DNA of 64,000 bases from CAIYRG01 sp964494505 (GCA_964494505.1 CAZBRO010000004.1:225996-289995), one strand, 5' to 3'. Positions 52,926 through 62,316 are shown, counted from the first letter of the stretch. The notes: generated by a model from the letters alone, not told the origin. Made by a program: numbers and translations.

Positions 52926-53282
52926 CTACTTTCCCGCATCTGCCGGCGCATCGGTCACGTCGGTCACCGCGCAGCTGAGCCGCCCAAGCCCGGGCGCCAC
53001 GAAGGACACGAAATCGCCCTGGCCGACACAACCGAGGCTCAGATGCGTGCGCACGGCGATGGAGGCGCCCGCATATTGGTCGAGATGCACGCAGCCGCTC
53101 GTCATATGCACCGTGAACCGCTTGTAGTTCCGGTCGGTGATGATGAGGGTGCGGTCGTTGACCGCCTTCCATCCCCAGATGCGGTTGCTTTGCAGGCAGG
53201 CTTTTTCCTCTGCCGCGAAGGCCGATGAGGCGAGGGTCGCGCCGATGAGAAGCCCGGCGGCCAGGGCTCGTGCGATTGTCAT
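52926..53282 (-). CDS. DUF6491-like exported protein, copy 2
   Basis: A 118-residue paralogue: signal peptide to about residue 23 (ATLASSAFAAE), then ACLQSNRIWGWKAVNDRTLI, KRFTVHMTSGCVHLDQ, LSLGCVGQGDFVSFVAP and LSCAVTDV. It shares NRIWGW and the RTLIxxDRNY block with copy 1 and lacks its charged tail. It may form a three-gene operon with its neighbours (gaps of 51 and 87 bases). Confidence 0.8.
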   Translation of the reverse strand: MTIARALAAGLLIGATLASSAFAAEEKACLQSNRIWGWKAVNDRTLIITDRNYKRFTVHMTSGCVHLDQYAGASIAVRTHLSLGCVGQGDFVSFVAPGLGRLSCAVTDVTDAPADAGK

Positions 53283-53369
53283 GGTCAAAGCTCCAAGGCA
53301 GCATAAAACATTACCGCGGGCCTGCCGCGGCACATTGCGCCAGATCAGCCAAAGGGCGACGGCCCAAGC

Positions 53370-53711
53370 CTACGGTGCGCCCGCCTGGACCTTGTCAATC
53401 TGGCAGGACACAAAGCCTACGCCAGGCACCTGCACGCCGAGAAGGTCGCCCTTGTCGATGCAGGAGAGATTCTGCCAGGTGCGGAAAACCAGCCGGGAGC
53501 CGCCGACGCTGAGGCCATGGCATGCCGGGGCCATGTGGATGGTGAAGCGGTGCTGGCTCATGTCGGTGGCGATGACAGTGCGGTCGTCCACCGCGCGCAT
53601 GTTGAAGACGCGGTTGTGCTGAAGGCATGCCTCATCGGAGGCCGCCAACACAGGCGTCGCCAACATCGTGCCCATCAGCGCGCCGATGAGAACCGCGTTA
53701 TTCCGTTTCAT
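53370..53711 (-). CDS. DUF6491-like exported protein, copy 3
   Basis: A 113-residue paralogue: signal peptide to about residue 24 (MLATPVLAASDE), then ACLQHNRVFNMRAVDDRTVI, HRFTIHMAPACHGLSVGG, NLSCIDKGDLLGVQVP and FVSCQID. It is the most divergent of the three: RVFNMRAVD replaces RIWGWRVVN. It is the first gene of the set in the direction of transcription. Confidence 0.8.
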   Translation of the reverse strand: MKRNNAVLIGALMGTMLATPVLAASDEACLQHNRVFNMRAVDDRTVIATDMSQHRFTIHMAPACHGLSVGGSRLVFRTWQNLSCIDKGDLLGVQVPGVGFVSCQIDKVQAGAP

Positions 53712-53832
53712 GGTTCGAACCCTTTCGAAGGAGTGCCCCTCCTTCCGTATGGTAACGTAGCATAAATTGTCGCGTTCCGGCAGGGTTCAAGCTAGACGCG
53801 GGTGTTCACCTGTTTTTGTTGGAGATTCGTGC

Positions 53833-54093
53833 ATGAGCCTTCTCGGCTGGATCCTGTTCGGGCTGATCACCGGGTTCGTCGCAAGCCGCGCGGTGAATCG
53901 CCGGGGCGAGGGATGCATCCTCAATGTCGCCCTCGGGGTCGTCGGGGCCTGCGTCGGCGGCTTCATCTTCACCCGAATCGGGGGCGAAGGAATCACCGGA
54001 TTCAATCTCTATTCGATGTTCGTGGCCGTGGTGGGCGCCGTCGTGGTGCTTATTGTGTATCACGCGCTGACCGGCCGCAGCGGACTTCGATGA
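53833..54093 (+). CDS. GlsB/YeaQ/YmgE-family membrane protein
   Basis: An 86-residue protein of three helices: LGWILFGLITGFVASRAV, ILNVALGVVGACVGGFIF and LYSMFVAVVGAVVVLIVYHAL, the pattern of the transglycosylase-associated YeaQ family. These small stress-inducible inner-membrane proteins have no enzymatic role shown. GGAG precedes the ATG by 9 bases. It stands alone. Confidence 0.9.
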   Translation: MSLLGWILFGLITGFVASRAVNRRGEGCILNVALGVVGACVGGFIFTRIGGEGITGFNLYSMFVAVVGAVVVLIVYHALTGRSGLR

Positions 54094-54217
54094 ATTGAGT
54101 TCCGGAACGCAATCTTTCAAAGAGGAGGTTGCGCTATTGTAATCATTGGTTGTCGAAAAAATTTACATCGCCAAAAGTCGCTTTTTTCAAACGATTGAAT
54201 CTCCTGCCCGAAATATT

Positions 54218-54235
54218 TTGGCACGGCTCTTGCTT
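54218..54235 (+). promoter_or_regulatory. Sigma-54 (-24/-12) promoter before the PEP-CTERM gene
   Basis: TTGGCACGGCTCTTGCTT matches TGGCACG-N4-TTGCT exactly, the RpoN consensus, about 100 bases before the ATG at 54335. PEP-CTERM genes are often RpoN-controlled through the PrsK-PrsR system, which supports the call. Two copies of a 20-base element with GGTGTCATCAGGA follow at 54264-54296. Confidence 0.82.
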
Positions 54236-54257
54236 GGCTCTTCGCAGGCTAATCTAG

Positions 54258-54297
54258 CATTGAGGTGTCATCAGGAGCATTGGGGTGTCATCAGGAC
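54258..54297. repeat. Two tandem 20-base units after the sigma-54 promoter
   Basis: ATTGAGGTGTCATCAGGAGC and ATTGGGGTGTCATCAGGACG lie side by side, differing in a few bases. They would lie in the untranslated leader, some 60 bases before the ribosome site GGGGGAGGG. Confidence 0.7.
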
Positions 54298-54334
54298 GCG
54301 GCGGGTTTGTGCCAGCTCGCCGGGGGAGGGCGAA

Positions 54335-55324
54335 ATGCAGACCTATTTGGCGAGGAAGCTTGCAGCTCTCGTAGCAGCTGCCGGATTGTCACTCTCGGTC
54401 AGCCCCGCTTTTGCCGGGATCATCACCTACGACGAGGACCCAAGCCAGAATCTTTTCGGGACGCTGAACCAGCGGGCTATCCCCGCCTGCGGCAACAACA
54501 CCACGGAAGACAATTCCCAGGCCTGCGGGCCCGTTGCCGCCACAAACTCCTTCACCTATCTCGAAAAGAAATATCCCCAAGTCTACGGCAACAAGCTGAC
54601 CGGAGGTAATCCGTCCCAGACGGCAAATGACCTCAGCGGCAACAACTACATGAAATGCAACTGCGTGCCGGGCAGCAAGGGAACCACCATCGGGAACTTC
54701 ATCTCCGGCAAGGAAAAGTTTATCGACGCGAAGGCGCCCGATTCGACGACCTTCGAATTCCAGAATTTCTGGCAGAATTTCACGACGCCGGACTACAACT
54801 TCCTGCTGACGCAGGTGAAGAACGGCCAGGACGTCGAGCTTCTGATCGGATGGTATCAGCTTGACGCCGATGCCGACTACAAGCGCGTCGGCGGGCATTA
54901 TCTGACGGTGACCGGAGCGAGCTTCAACGACAACAACAACGACAACGTATACGACGCCGGCGATACCCCGAACACGCTCTATTACATCGATCCTTGGGGC
55001 ACCACGCAGAACGGCGTGAACGATGCCGAAAGGTCGTCTTCCGGCCTGACGATCGACACGGAGACCATCGACACGAAAAAGGTGGAACCGGTCGGCGACA
55101 CCGACGATGTGACGAGGGATTTCATCGTCTTGAACGACTATTTCACGCATTCGGTAGCGCCGGGCAATTACAACGACGGAACCACCAAGACGAAGATCGA
55201 AGCGGTGGTTGCCGAAAGCCCAGTCCTGACCGCGGTGCCTGAACCCGGCACGCTGTGGCTGACGGGGTCGGGTCTTCTCGGCGCCCTGTTCCTCGCGCGC
55301 CGCCGGGTGGTCCGCGCCGGCTAG
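54335..55324 (+). CDS. PEP-CTERM protein with C39/papain-like catalytic triad
   Basis: A 329-residue exported protein. Signal peptide 1-30 (LVAAAGLSLSVSPAFAG). The mature part has CGPVAATNSFTYLEKK with Cys64, GGHYLTVTGASF with His188 and LYYIDPWGT with Asp219, the order and context of C39-like cysteine peptidases. The C-terminus is a PEP-CTERM sorting signal: VPEPGTL, a hydrophobic stretch, then ARRR. It is thus predicted to be cut and placed at the cell surface by an exosortase, which is not in this window. The ATG at 54335 follows GGGGGAGGG. Peptidase activity is inferred from the triad, not shown. It sits behind a sigma-54 promoter. Confidence 0.82.
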   Translation: MQTYLARKLAALVAAAGLSLSVSPAFAGIITYDEDPSQNLFGTLNQRAIPACGNNTTEDNSQACGPVAATNSFTYLEKKYPQVYGNKLTGGNPSQTANDLSGNNYMKCNCVPGSKGTTIGNFISGKEKFIDAKAPDSTTFEFQNFWQNFTTPDYNFLLTQVKNGQDVELLIGWYQLDADADYKRVGGHYLTVTGASFNDNNNDNVYDAGDTPNTLYYIDPWGTTQNGVNDAERSSSGLTIDTETIDTKKVEPVGDTDDVTRDFIVLNDYFTHSVAPGNYNDGTTKTKIEAVVAESPVLTAVPEPGTLWLTGSGLLGALFLARRRVVRAG

Positions 55325-55346
55325 AATGAATTTGGGGTACGGTCGG

Positions 55347-55381
55347 GGCTGCGCGGCGGTTACACGCCGCGCAGCCTTTTT
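55347..55381 (+). terminator. Terminator of the PEP-CTERM gene
   Basis: GGCTGCGCGGCG pairs with CGCCGCGCAGCC across GTTACA, followed by five T. It starts 23 bases after the stop and also reaches the end of the convergent small membrane gene. Confidence 0.88.
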
Positions 55382-55617
55382 CATGGACGCGGGCCGCGCT
55401 TCAGATCGCCCCACCAGCGGCTATAGGCGATGATCGCCCAGATGAATTCGAGCACGCCGAACGGCCAGGTACCCGCCAAAAATCCATACACGGACGCCGC
55501 CACACAGGCACACGCTATACCGAACGTGAACCACGGGCTCCGCCGCTCCAACGCGTAGCACCCCACCATGAGGGTGACGGAGACCACGCCGAACAGGGTC
55601 AGCGCATCCAGTCTCAT
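55381..55617 (-). CDS. Small three-helix membrane protein
   Basis: A 78-residue protein: LTLFGVVSVTLMVGCYAL, FTFGIACACVAASVYGFLAG and PFGVLEFIWAIIAYSRWW. The YGFLxGxWPFGVxExxW pattern is one I have seen in small conserved membrane proteins of alphaproteobacteria, without a name or known function. The ATG at 55617 begins MRLDALTLFG; the longer frame upstream lies in the repeat region. Confidence 0.72.
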   Translation of the reverse strand: MRLDALTLFGVVSVTLMVGCYALERRSPWFTFGIACACVAASVYGFLAGTWPFGVLEFIWAIIAYSRWWGDLKRGPRP

Positions 55618-55696
55618 GCCGGCGTGCCGGCTGCAGGCCCGGCTTGCCGGTGATTGGTCAGTCTCCCAGATTTGAAGCTCAAATTCGCGCCTCCCA

Positions 55697-55800
55697 GTGT
55701 CGTGGCTTCGACGTTCGCGCCATTGTCGATATCGGGCTCCGAGCGAACTTCGAAACAGAAACGACACGAGAATCAATAATCGAGATGCGGCGAATTTCGG
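55697..55800. repeat. Intergenic palindromic repeat, copy 2
   Basis: The left arm at 55699-55718 is nearly complementary to 55743-55767. GATATCGGGC, CGAACTTCGAAAC and GAAACGAC match copy 1 at 32728-32845 in the same order. The final GGCGAATTTCGGA appears inverted in copy 1 (TCCGAAATTCGCC). The gap 55618-56054 holds this repeat and no gene I can support. Confidence 0.78.
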
Positions 55801-56054
55801 AAACATCTTCGGCAAGTATTGGAGGTCAGGCAATGCGCGGCCACGCACCCAACGTTTCCCAAAGTTCCGCAAGCCGCACCGGACGAAGCAACCGTCCCGA
55901 TTCCGTCATTTCAATGCGGTTCGCGCAATCGAATTGCAACCCTTTGAAAGATCGATTCCCGCGCAGGCGGTGCCCAGCAATGTCACGGCGCCTTCGCTTG
56001 CCAGGCATCGGACAAGATTCTAGAGTCTGCTTAACGCTCCCGGGAGTTGAGGGG

Positions 56055-56879
56055 ATGGCGATGCGCGTCCATGCCGGCAAAGCTCACACGACCGTCCCGA
56101 AGAGTTCGGCGACTCCAGCGCGTCCTCGCACGATCTCCGGCGCCAGTGTCTTCAAGGTCGATTTCGGCAAGCGGGCGCGAGACGCGGGCGAAGCGCCGTT
56201 CTCGCGCGGCCAGGCGGCTCCCGTCGTGACCGAGACCCGTGAGCGCATGCCGATGATGGATTTCGGCAATATCCCCATCCACGCACCGATGCGGGACAAA
56301 TCCGTGGACGGAGGAGAAACCATCGACAACGGCATCGTGCAGGACAAGGATAACGACGCCGGCGCAGGATCGGGTTCCGGTTCGGGCGGGCCTGCGCCTC
56401 CGGTGGCGAAGAAGAAGGCGGGCATCCAATCCTTCACGGTGAAATGGATGAAGGGACTGCAAGCCGGACCGAAAACCGCGCAATTCCGCATCGAATATTC
56501 GGCGACGTTTCTCGACGATGCGACGCACGACCCCGCGGCCGCCGGCTTCGCGCAAAACGCCTTTCACAAATACAAGGTTCTCGCCGGGCCGCACAAGGAT
56601 GAGGCCGACGACAACAGCCCCTTGCACGACGACCATTATTCGCGGGCCGACGATCCGGACCATCCGGCAGCCGGGACGGTGTTCGAAAGCAACGACAATC
56701 CAGGGACGGTCAAGGATCACCTCGATGCGACCGACGACATCGACTACACCTTCATGGCCGAGCAGATGATCTACGACACTTCCGATGGCAACAAAGTGCT
56801 GCAAAAAAAGGGGCCGCACACGGGCACCATCAAGGGTGCGGACCCGCGCACGTACACCGGAATCCCGGCGACGCTTTGA
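56055..56879 (+). CDS. Tandem unknown protein A (N-terminal FDFGNIPIH motif, conserved C-terminal domain)
   Basis: A 274-residue protein with no signal peptide. Residues 1-85 are basic and Ala/Pro-rich with MPMMDFGNIPIHAPM, like the FDFSRIPVH stretch found before eCIS-core (DUF4157) domains. A Gly-Ser linker (GAGSGSGSGG) follows, then a 150-residue C-terminal domain with DATHDPA, LHDDHYSRADD, FESNDNPGT, YDTSDGNK and KGPHTGTIKG. The next gene encodes a paralogue with the same layout. I do not know the function. Links to contractile injection systems or polymorphic effectors are only inferred from the N-terminal motif. ATGs at 56055 and 56061 are both possible; GAGGGG fits the second better. 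Confidence 0.75.
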   Translation: MAMRVHAGKAHTTVPKSSATPARPRTISGASVFKVDFGKRARDAGEAPFSRGQAAPVVTETRERMPMMDFGNIPIHAPMRDKSVDGGETIDNGIVQDKDNDAGAGSGSGSGGPAPPVAKKKAGIQSFTVKWMKGLQAGPKTAQFRIEYSATFLDDATHDPAAAGFAQNAFHKYKVLAGPHKDEADDNSPLHDDHYSRADDPDHPAAGTVFESNDNPGTVKDHLDATDDIDYTFMAEQMIYDTSDGNKVLQKKGPHTGTIKGADPRTYTGIPATL

Positions 56880-56909
56880 AACGGCGTGCGAATCTCGAAA
56901 GGAACCGTC

Positions 56910-57719
56910 ATGCGCAGTTTTGCAGGCAAAATTGCCAAGACCTCCGGCCCGGTGAGGCCAGGAGGACAGCGCGGGCAACGGGCGGGGCGCAAGGCCGCGA
57001 GCAACACCATCTCAGGATCGCGCATCTTCAGCTTCGATTTCAGCCGGATCAATGTGCGTTCGGGGCTGAATGATCCGGCGCTTGGCGGCCACAGCCCGCG
57101 CATGACGCTGGAAAAATCGGTGGACGGCCAAAGCGAGGACGGCGACGGCACGATTCGCGAAAACGGCCCGGATGCGGGCGTTGGCAGCGGCTCGGGCAGC
57201 GGCTCGGGCGGCGGCTCGGGCTCGGGCGGCGGCGGGTCTGCGCCGGTGACCAAGCGGGCAGGCGTGGATTCCTTCAGCGTGAAATGGAGCAAGAACGCCT
57301 CGGCCTCCGCCACCAACGCGTCCTTACGCCTGGACTACAGCGCCACGTTCAAGAATGACGCGACGCATGATCCCGCGCTCGCCGAGTTCCGGCAAAGGGT
57401 GTTCACCAAATATGAGATCACCGCCGGACCGAACAAGGGAACCAAGGGCGACACCAGTCCGATCCACGACGATCATTATTCGCGCGCGGACGATCAGGGC
57501 GGCAATTCCGCCAGCAGCACGAAGTTCGAGAGCAACGACAATCCCGGTTTCAGCATTACGTTGGATAAGGATGACGTCGTCGATTATGCCTTCACCGCCG
57601 AAGACAGCATCATCGACACTTCGGACGGTAACAAGGCGATTTCGACCAAGGGGCCGCATACCGGCACGATCAAAGGCAAGCACCCCCGTGCCTATGGCGG
57701 CGTTCCGGTAACGCTTTGA
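56910..57719 (+). CDS. Tandem unknown protein B (paralogue of A)
   Basis: A 269-residue protein with no signal peptide: basic start, FSFDFSRINVRSG near residue 40, a long Gly-Ser linker (GSGSGSGSGGGSGSGGGG), then the same C-terminal domain as protein A with DATHDPA, IHDDHYSRADD, FESNDNPGF, DTSDGNK and KGPHTGTIKG. The C-terminal domains agree at roughly half their positions, while the N-terminal parts agree only at the FDF motif and KSVDG. AAAGGA precedes the ATG by 7 bases. It starts 30 bases after gene A and overlaps the next gene as TTGA. The acidic HDDHYSRADD block could bind metal; that is inference. Confidence 0.78.
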   Translation: MRSFAGKIAKTSGPVRPGGQRGQRAGRKAASNTISGSRIFSFDFSRINVRSGLNDPALGGHSPRMTLEKSVDGQSEDGDGTIRENGPDAGVGSGSGSGSGGGSGSGGGGSAPVTKRAGVDSFSVKWSKNASASATNASLRLDYSATFKNDATHDPALAEFRQRVFTKYEITAGPNKGTKGDTSPIHDDHYSRADDQGGNSASSTKFESNDNPGFSITLDKDDVVDYAFTAEDSIIDTSDGNKAISTKGPHTGTIKGKHPRAYGGVPVTL

Positions 57720-58096
57720 GTTCTCCGGGGATAGCGGTTGAAGAGGCCGTGGCGCGCGTCTTCCGCCGGCTGGCGGGCGGGGAATTGAACGCGGCGCGGA
57801 GTCCGGTTCAGGAGGGGTGGGAAACGCCGCTGCCGTCGGGGAAGATGGTGGTGCGATCGGCGCTCCAGGAGGCGGCCGCGCCCCTCATTGCGCTCGGCCC
57901 CGACGCCGTGCCGCATCTTCTAACCCATGTCGGGGAGAGCAACGCGGCGCTGCGCTATGTGGCGATTTACGCGTTGGAACAGATTACCGGGGAACGGCCC
58001 AAACTGGTCTATCTCGACCCCGGCGATAAAGAGGCCCAAGCGCGAGCGATTGCGGCGTGGCGGCAGTGGTACGAAACGCGGAAAGGGACCGGTTAG
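57716..58096 (+). CDS. HEAT-like repeat protein
   Basis: A 126-residue helical protein with HEAT-type repeats: EAAAPLIALGPDAVPHLLTH and AALRYVAIYALEQITGERP, ending in AIAAWRQWYETRKG, the usual cap of small HEAT proteins. It is probably an adaptor that binds a protein partner. It starts with a TTG inside TTGA of protein B, so it is translated together with it; no ATG occurs in frame near the start. The partner is likely one of the tandem proteins, by position only. Confidence 0.75.
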   Translation: MSSPGIAVEEAVARVFRRLAGGELNAARSPVQEGWETPLPSGKMVVRSALQEAAAPLIALGPDAVPHLLTHVGESNAALRYVAIYALEQITGERPKLVYLDPGDKEAQARAIAAWRQWYETRKGTG

Positions 58097-58126
58097 CCTG
58101 AACCTTGACGGAAAGCCATCGTCATT

Positions 58127-58270
58127 TCAGGCGCGGCGTGCGTCCGGGGCCGAAGCCGCAGGTCCTTCGGATGCCCAACGGTCCTTGACGACCGGCGCAC
58201 TGCATCCGGCAAGCAGAAACAACAGAGCCAAAGACGCGGACACGACCTTTACGCGAATAACACAATTCAT
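58127..58270 (-). CDS. Small lipoprotein
   Basis: A 47-residue protein: MNCVIRVKVVSASLALLFLL then AGC, a proper lipobox (LLAGC with the Cys at residue 23), and a 24-residue tail SAPVVKDRWASEGPAASAP. GGAAGAAA lies just before the ATG at 58270. It is too short for common gene callers. Family unknown; an outer- or inner-membrane lipopeptide is predicted. The space to thiC (58271-58495) shows no other gene. Confidence 0.65.
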   Translation of the reverse strand: MNCVIRVKVVSASLALLFLLAGCSAPVVKDRWASEGPAASAPDARRA

Positions 58271-58495
58271 TTTTCTTCCCCAGGTGGCGCCGGTCCCTCC
58301 GGACTCTGCCGTTGCGCCATACCTTACTTCCGCAGTCGTTTTCGGCCGGTAAATCCGCCGGCCCGTTCACGGAAATTCGACCGCCCTTTTACCAAGGCAG
58401 AGCGGATTTCCTGAGGCGACAAAATGTCGTGGGACGATGCTTGCGCAAACGCGCCCGCGCGGCAGCCGGTTATTTAGCCATGCAGACCGGTTGTA

Positions 58496-60319
<1,824 letters not shown>

Positions 60320-60402
60320 GGCGGCCTCCATGGCCGGGCTTGACCCGGCCATCTCTTGCAAACGTTGTTCGGAAGGGCGGCGGTGCGGCGGTTCGGCCTC
60401 AC

Positions 60403-60500
60403 CGTCCCTCCCTCCGCCGGTGCTAACCGGATCAGGTTCAAAGGGACTCGCACGAGAAGTGCGATCTCAGCCCTGTTCATTCAGGGCGCCCCTGGGACTG
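60403..60500 (-). promoter_or_regulatory. TPP riboswitch (THI box) before thiC
   Basis: On the minus strand: GGGGCGCCCTGAA, then CAGGGCTGAGA, a short hairpin with CGCACTTCTCGTGCG, then CCCTTTGAACCTGATCCGG, TTAGCACCGGCGGAGGGA. This is the full thi-box order (P2-P3 CTGAGA, P4-P5 ACCTGAT...GGTTAGCAC). It would lower thiC expression when thiamine diphosphate is present. Confidence 0.95.
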
Positions 60501-60538
60501 GGGCCATGTTGGGGCAAGGTGCGTTGGTTTTCAACCCG

Positions 60539-61363
60539 TCAGTGGCCGCCTGGCGCAGATACCACGGCCGGAAGGGTTCGCATCAGCCAGGCACCGGCGC
60601 CAAAGCTCGTCACGGCGATGCCGATCAGAACGGTGGCGGCCATGACCCAGACGCCGGTGCTGAAGCGGTGGAACAATTGCCCCAAAGGCAGGCCTGCGAG
60701 CTTTTCCAGGGTATCGGCTTCAGACTGCGGTTTCGCACTCTCCTTCGAACGGCTTTTGGCGAGTTGCGCGATTTTCTCGATCATCGGAACGGCCGACGCG
60801 AGATTGGGCGCGCACATGCAATATTCGGTCTGCGCCATGAGCAACGGTATCGTGCAACTTCCCACGAACTGGTCCAGTTTGGGGTCGTCGCCGATGCCCA
60901 CCGTAATGTCGTATTCGGCCACGCGCGCGCCCACGAACCCGTTCTTCTGCACATGGTTGACGGCGTCGCACCGGATAAGTTTCTTCGTCTTGGGATCGAA
61001 GATGTAATTCGAGCAGAAGACATTGCCTTCCGGTATCTGGTAACGGCTCGCAAGCCAGTCGATGTAATAACTGGGCCCGCTCGATACGAAATAGCGGTCG
61101 ACATCCAGGCGCAGCAATTTATCGGCCCAGGGCTGCAGCGCGATCGTGGGCGCGATCTGGGCGACCCTGTCCTCGGTAAATCCATGACTGTTGAACAGCT
61201 TGATGATCCGGTCGCCGAAGGATTGGGATTGAATGGGATTGTCCTGAAACCCCTCTTCGATCTCGAGGTAGCCCTCCTCGCAGCCGAGCGCGTGCGCAAA
61301 CCCTTTCTGGATCAAGTCGGCGGTGATGGTCCGGTCTACGTCGAGGAAAATCGCAACCTTCAT
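60539..61363 (-). CDS. HAD phosphatase with C-terminal membrane anchor
   Basis: A 274-residue HAD-superfamily hydrolase of the phosphoserine-phosphatase-like type: FLDVDRTIT with D8 and D10 (motif I), FVSSGPSYYIDWLA (motif II), and VGIGDDPKLDQF (motif IV). The C-terminal 50 residues hold one transmembrane segment (VWVMAATVLIGIAVTSFGAG), so the catalytic domain would sit on the cytoplasmic side or be exported tail-anchored. A fused tail anchor is unusual. The ATG at 61363 begins MKVAIFLDVD; a GTG nine bases earlier is possible. Substrate unknown. Confidence 0.85.
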   Translation of the reverse strand: MKVAIFLDVDRTITADLIQKGFAHALGCEEGYLEIEEGFQDNPIQSQSFGDRIIKLFNSHGFTEDRVAQIAPTIALQPWADKLLRLDVDRYFVSSGPSYYIDWLASRYQIPEGNVFCSNYIFDPKTKKLIRCDAVNHVQKNGFVGARVAEYDITVGIGDDPKLDQFVGSCTIPLLMAQTEYCMCAPNLASAVPMIEKIAQLAKSRSKESAKPQSEADTLEKLAGLPLGQLFHRFSTGVWVMAATVLIGIAVTSFGAGAWLMRTLPAVVSAPGGH

Positions 61364-61485
61364 GTCGGTCACCCAACCAGCACTTCGGCGCCGGAAATAT
61401 GAACCAATATTCGGGTCACGTCACGGCGCTCCGGAAGGCTCAGGGGCTCTGCCGGAGCGCGCGCCGGGGAAGACAGGAATTGAGG

Positions 61486-62172
61486 TCAGACGATGCTCAC
61501 CGTCAATTCGGACAAGCCTTCGACCGTACCAACCAGTACATCGCCCCTGGCACAGGCGGCCACACCGGCCGGAGTTCCCGTGTAGATGAGATCGCCCGCG
61601 GCCAGACCCACCTGGGTCGAAAGGGCCGCAATGATCTCCGGCACGTTCCAGATCATCTGGGCCAGATCGCCGTCCTGGCGCAGTTTGCCGTTGACGGTGA
61701 GCTGAATTTTGCCTTTCGCGAGATGGCCGCAAACGTCCGCCGGGGTGATGGCGGAACAGGGCGCGGACTGCTCGAAGGATTTGCCGATCTCCCAGGGCTG
61801 CTCTTTTTTCCGCGAAATCGTCTGGAGGTCGCGCCGCGTCATGTCGAGACCGACGGCATAGCCATAGACATGGTTCAGTGCATCCTCCTTTTTCATGTTC
61901 TCGCTGCCGGATTTCATCGCCACCACCATTTCGAGTTCGTGCTGGTAGCTGCTGGTGAGGCTCGGATAGGCCACTTCGCTGCCGTTCTGGACGAGGCAAT
62001 CGCGGTGCTTGGCGAAGAAGAAGGGCGGCTCGCGCTCGTCATTGCCGAGCTCGCGGATGTGTTCGAGATAGTTGCGGCCGACGCAATAGATGCGCCGCAC
62101 GGGAAAACGAAGCGCGCTGCCCACGATGGGAAGCGTGATTTCGGGGATTTGAAACACCAATTGGCTCTGCAT
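61486..62172 (-). CDS. Fumarylacetoacetate hydrolase family protein
   Basis: A 228-residue FAH-fold hydrolase or isomerase: RRIYCVGRNYLEHIREL, FFFAKHRDCLVQNGSEV, YQHELEMVVAM with the metal-binding Glu, GYAVGLDMTRRDLQ with an Asp, and YTGTPAGVAACARGDVLVG. It likely cleaves or tautomerises acylpyruvates or oxaloacetate-like acids. The ATG at 62172 has GGGAGAA before it; an ATG at 62214 is less likely. It is alone, facing the antitoxin gene. Confidence 0.9.
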   Translation of the reverse strand: MQSQLVFQIPEITLPIVGSALRFPVRRIYCVGRNYLEHIRELGNDEREPPFFFAKHRDCLVQNGSEVAYPSLTSSYQHELEMVVAMKSGSENMKKEDALNHVYGYAVGLDMTRRDLQTISRKKEQPWEIGKSFEQSAPCSAITPADVCGHLAKGKIQLTVNGKLRQDGDLAQMIWNVPEIIAALSTQVGLAAGDLIYTGTPAGVAACARGDVLVGTVEGLSELTVSIV

Positions 62173-62276
62173 GGATTCTCCCAAGCCGATTCGGATGGAA
62201 CGCGCTTCTAGCATTGCCGGGCGACAAAAGGCGAGGAGATACGTGGCCGCAGCGTGAACTTGCCCGGCAGCATCGA

Positions 62277-62303
62277 AGTGAATACAATGTATACAATTGA
62301 TTA
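62277..62303. promoter_or_regulatory. Candidate operator of the toxin-antitoxin pair
   Basis: AATACAATGTATACAATTGA contains the palindrome TGTATACA (62288-62295) and two TACAAT repeats, just before the antitoxin start at 62317. Antitoxins of the ribbon-helix-helix type usually bind such sites; binding here is inferred. Confidence 0.5.
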
Positions 62304-62316
62304 CGGAGACACCGGA

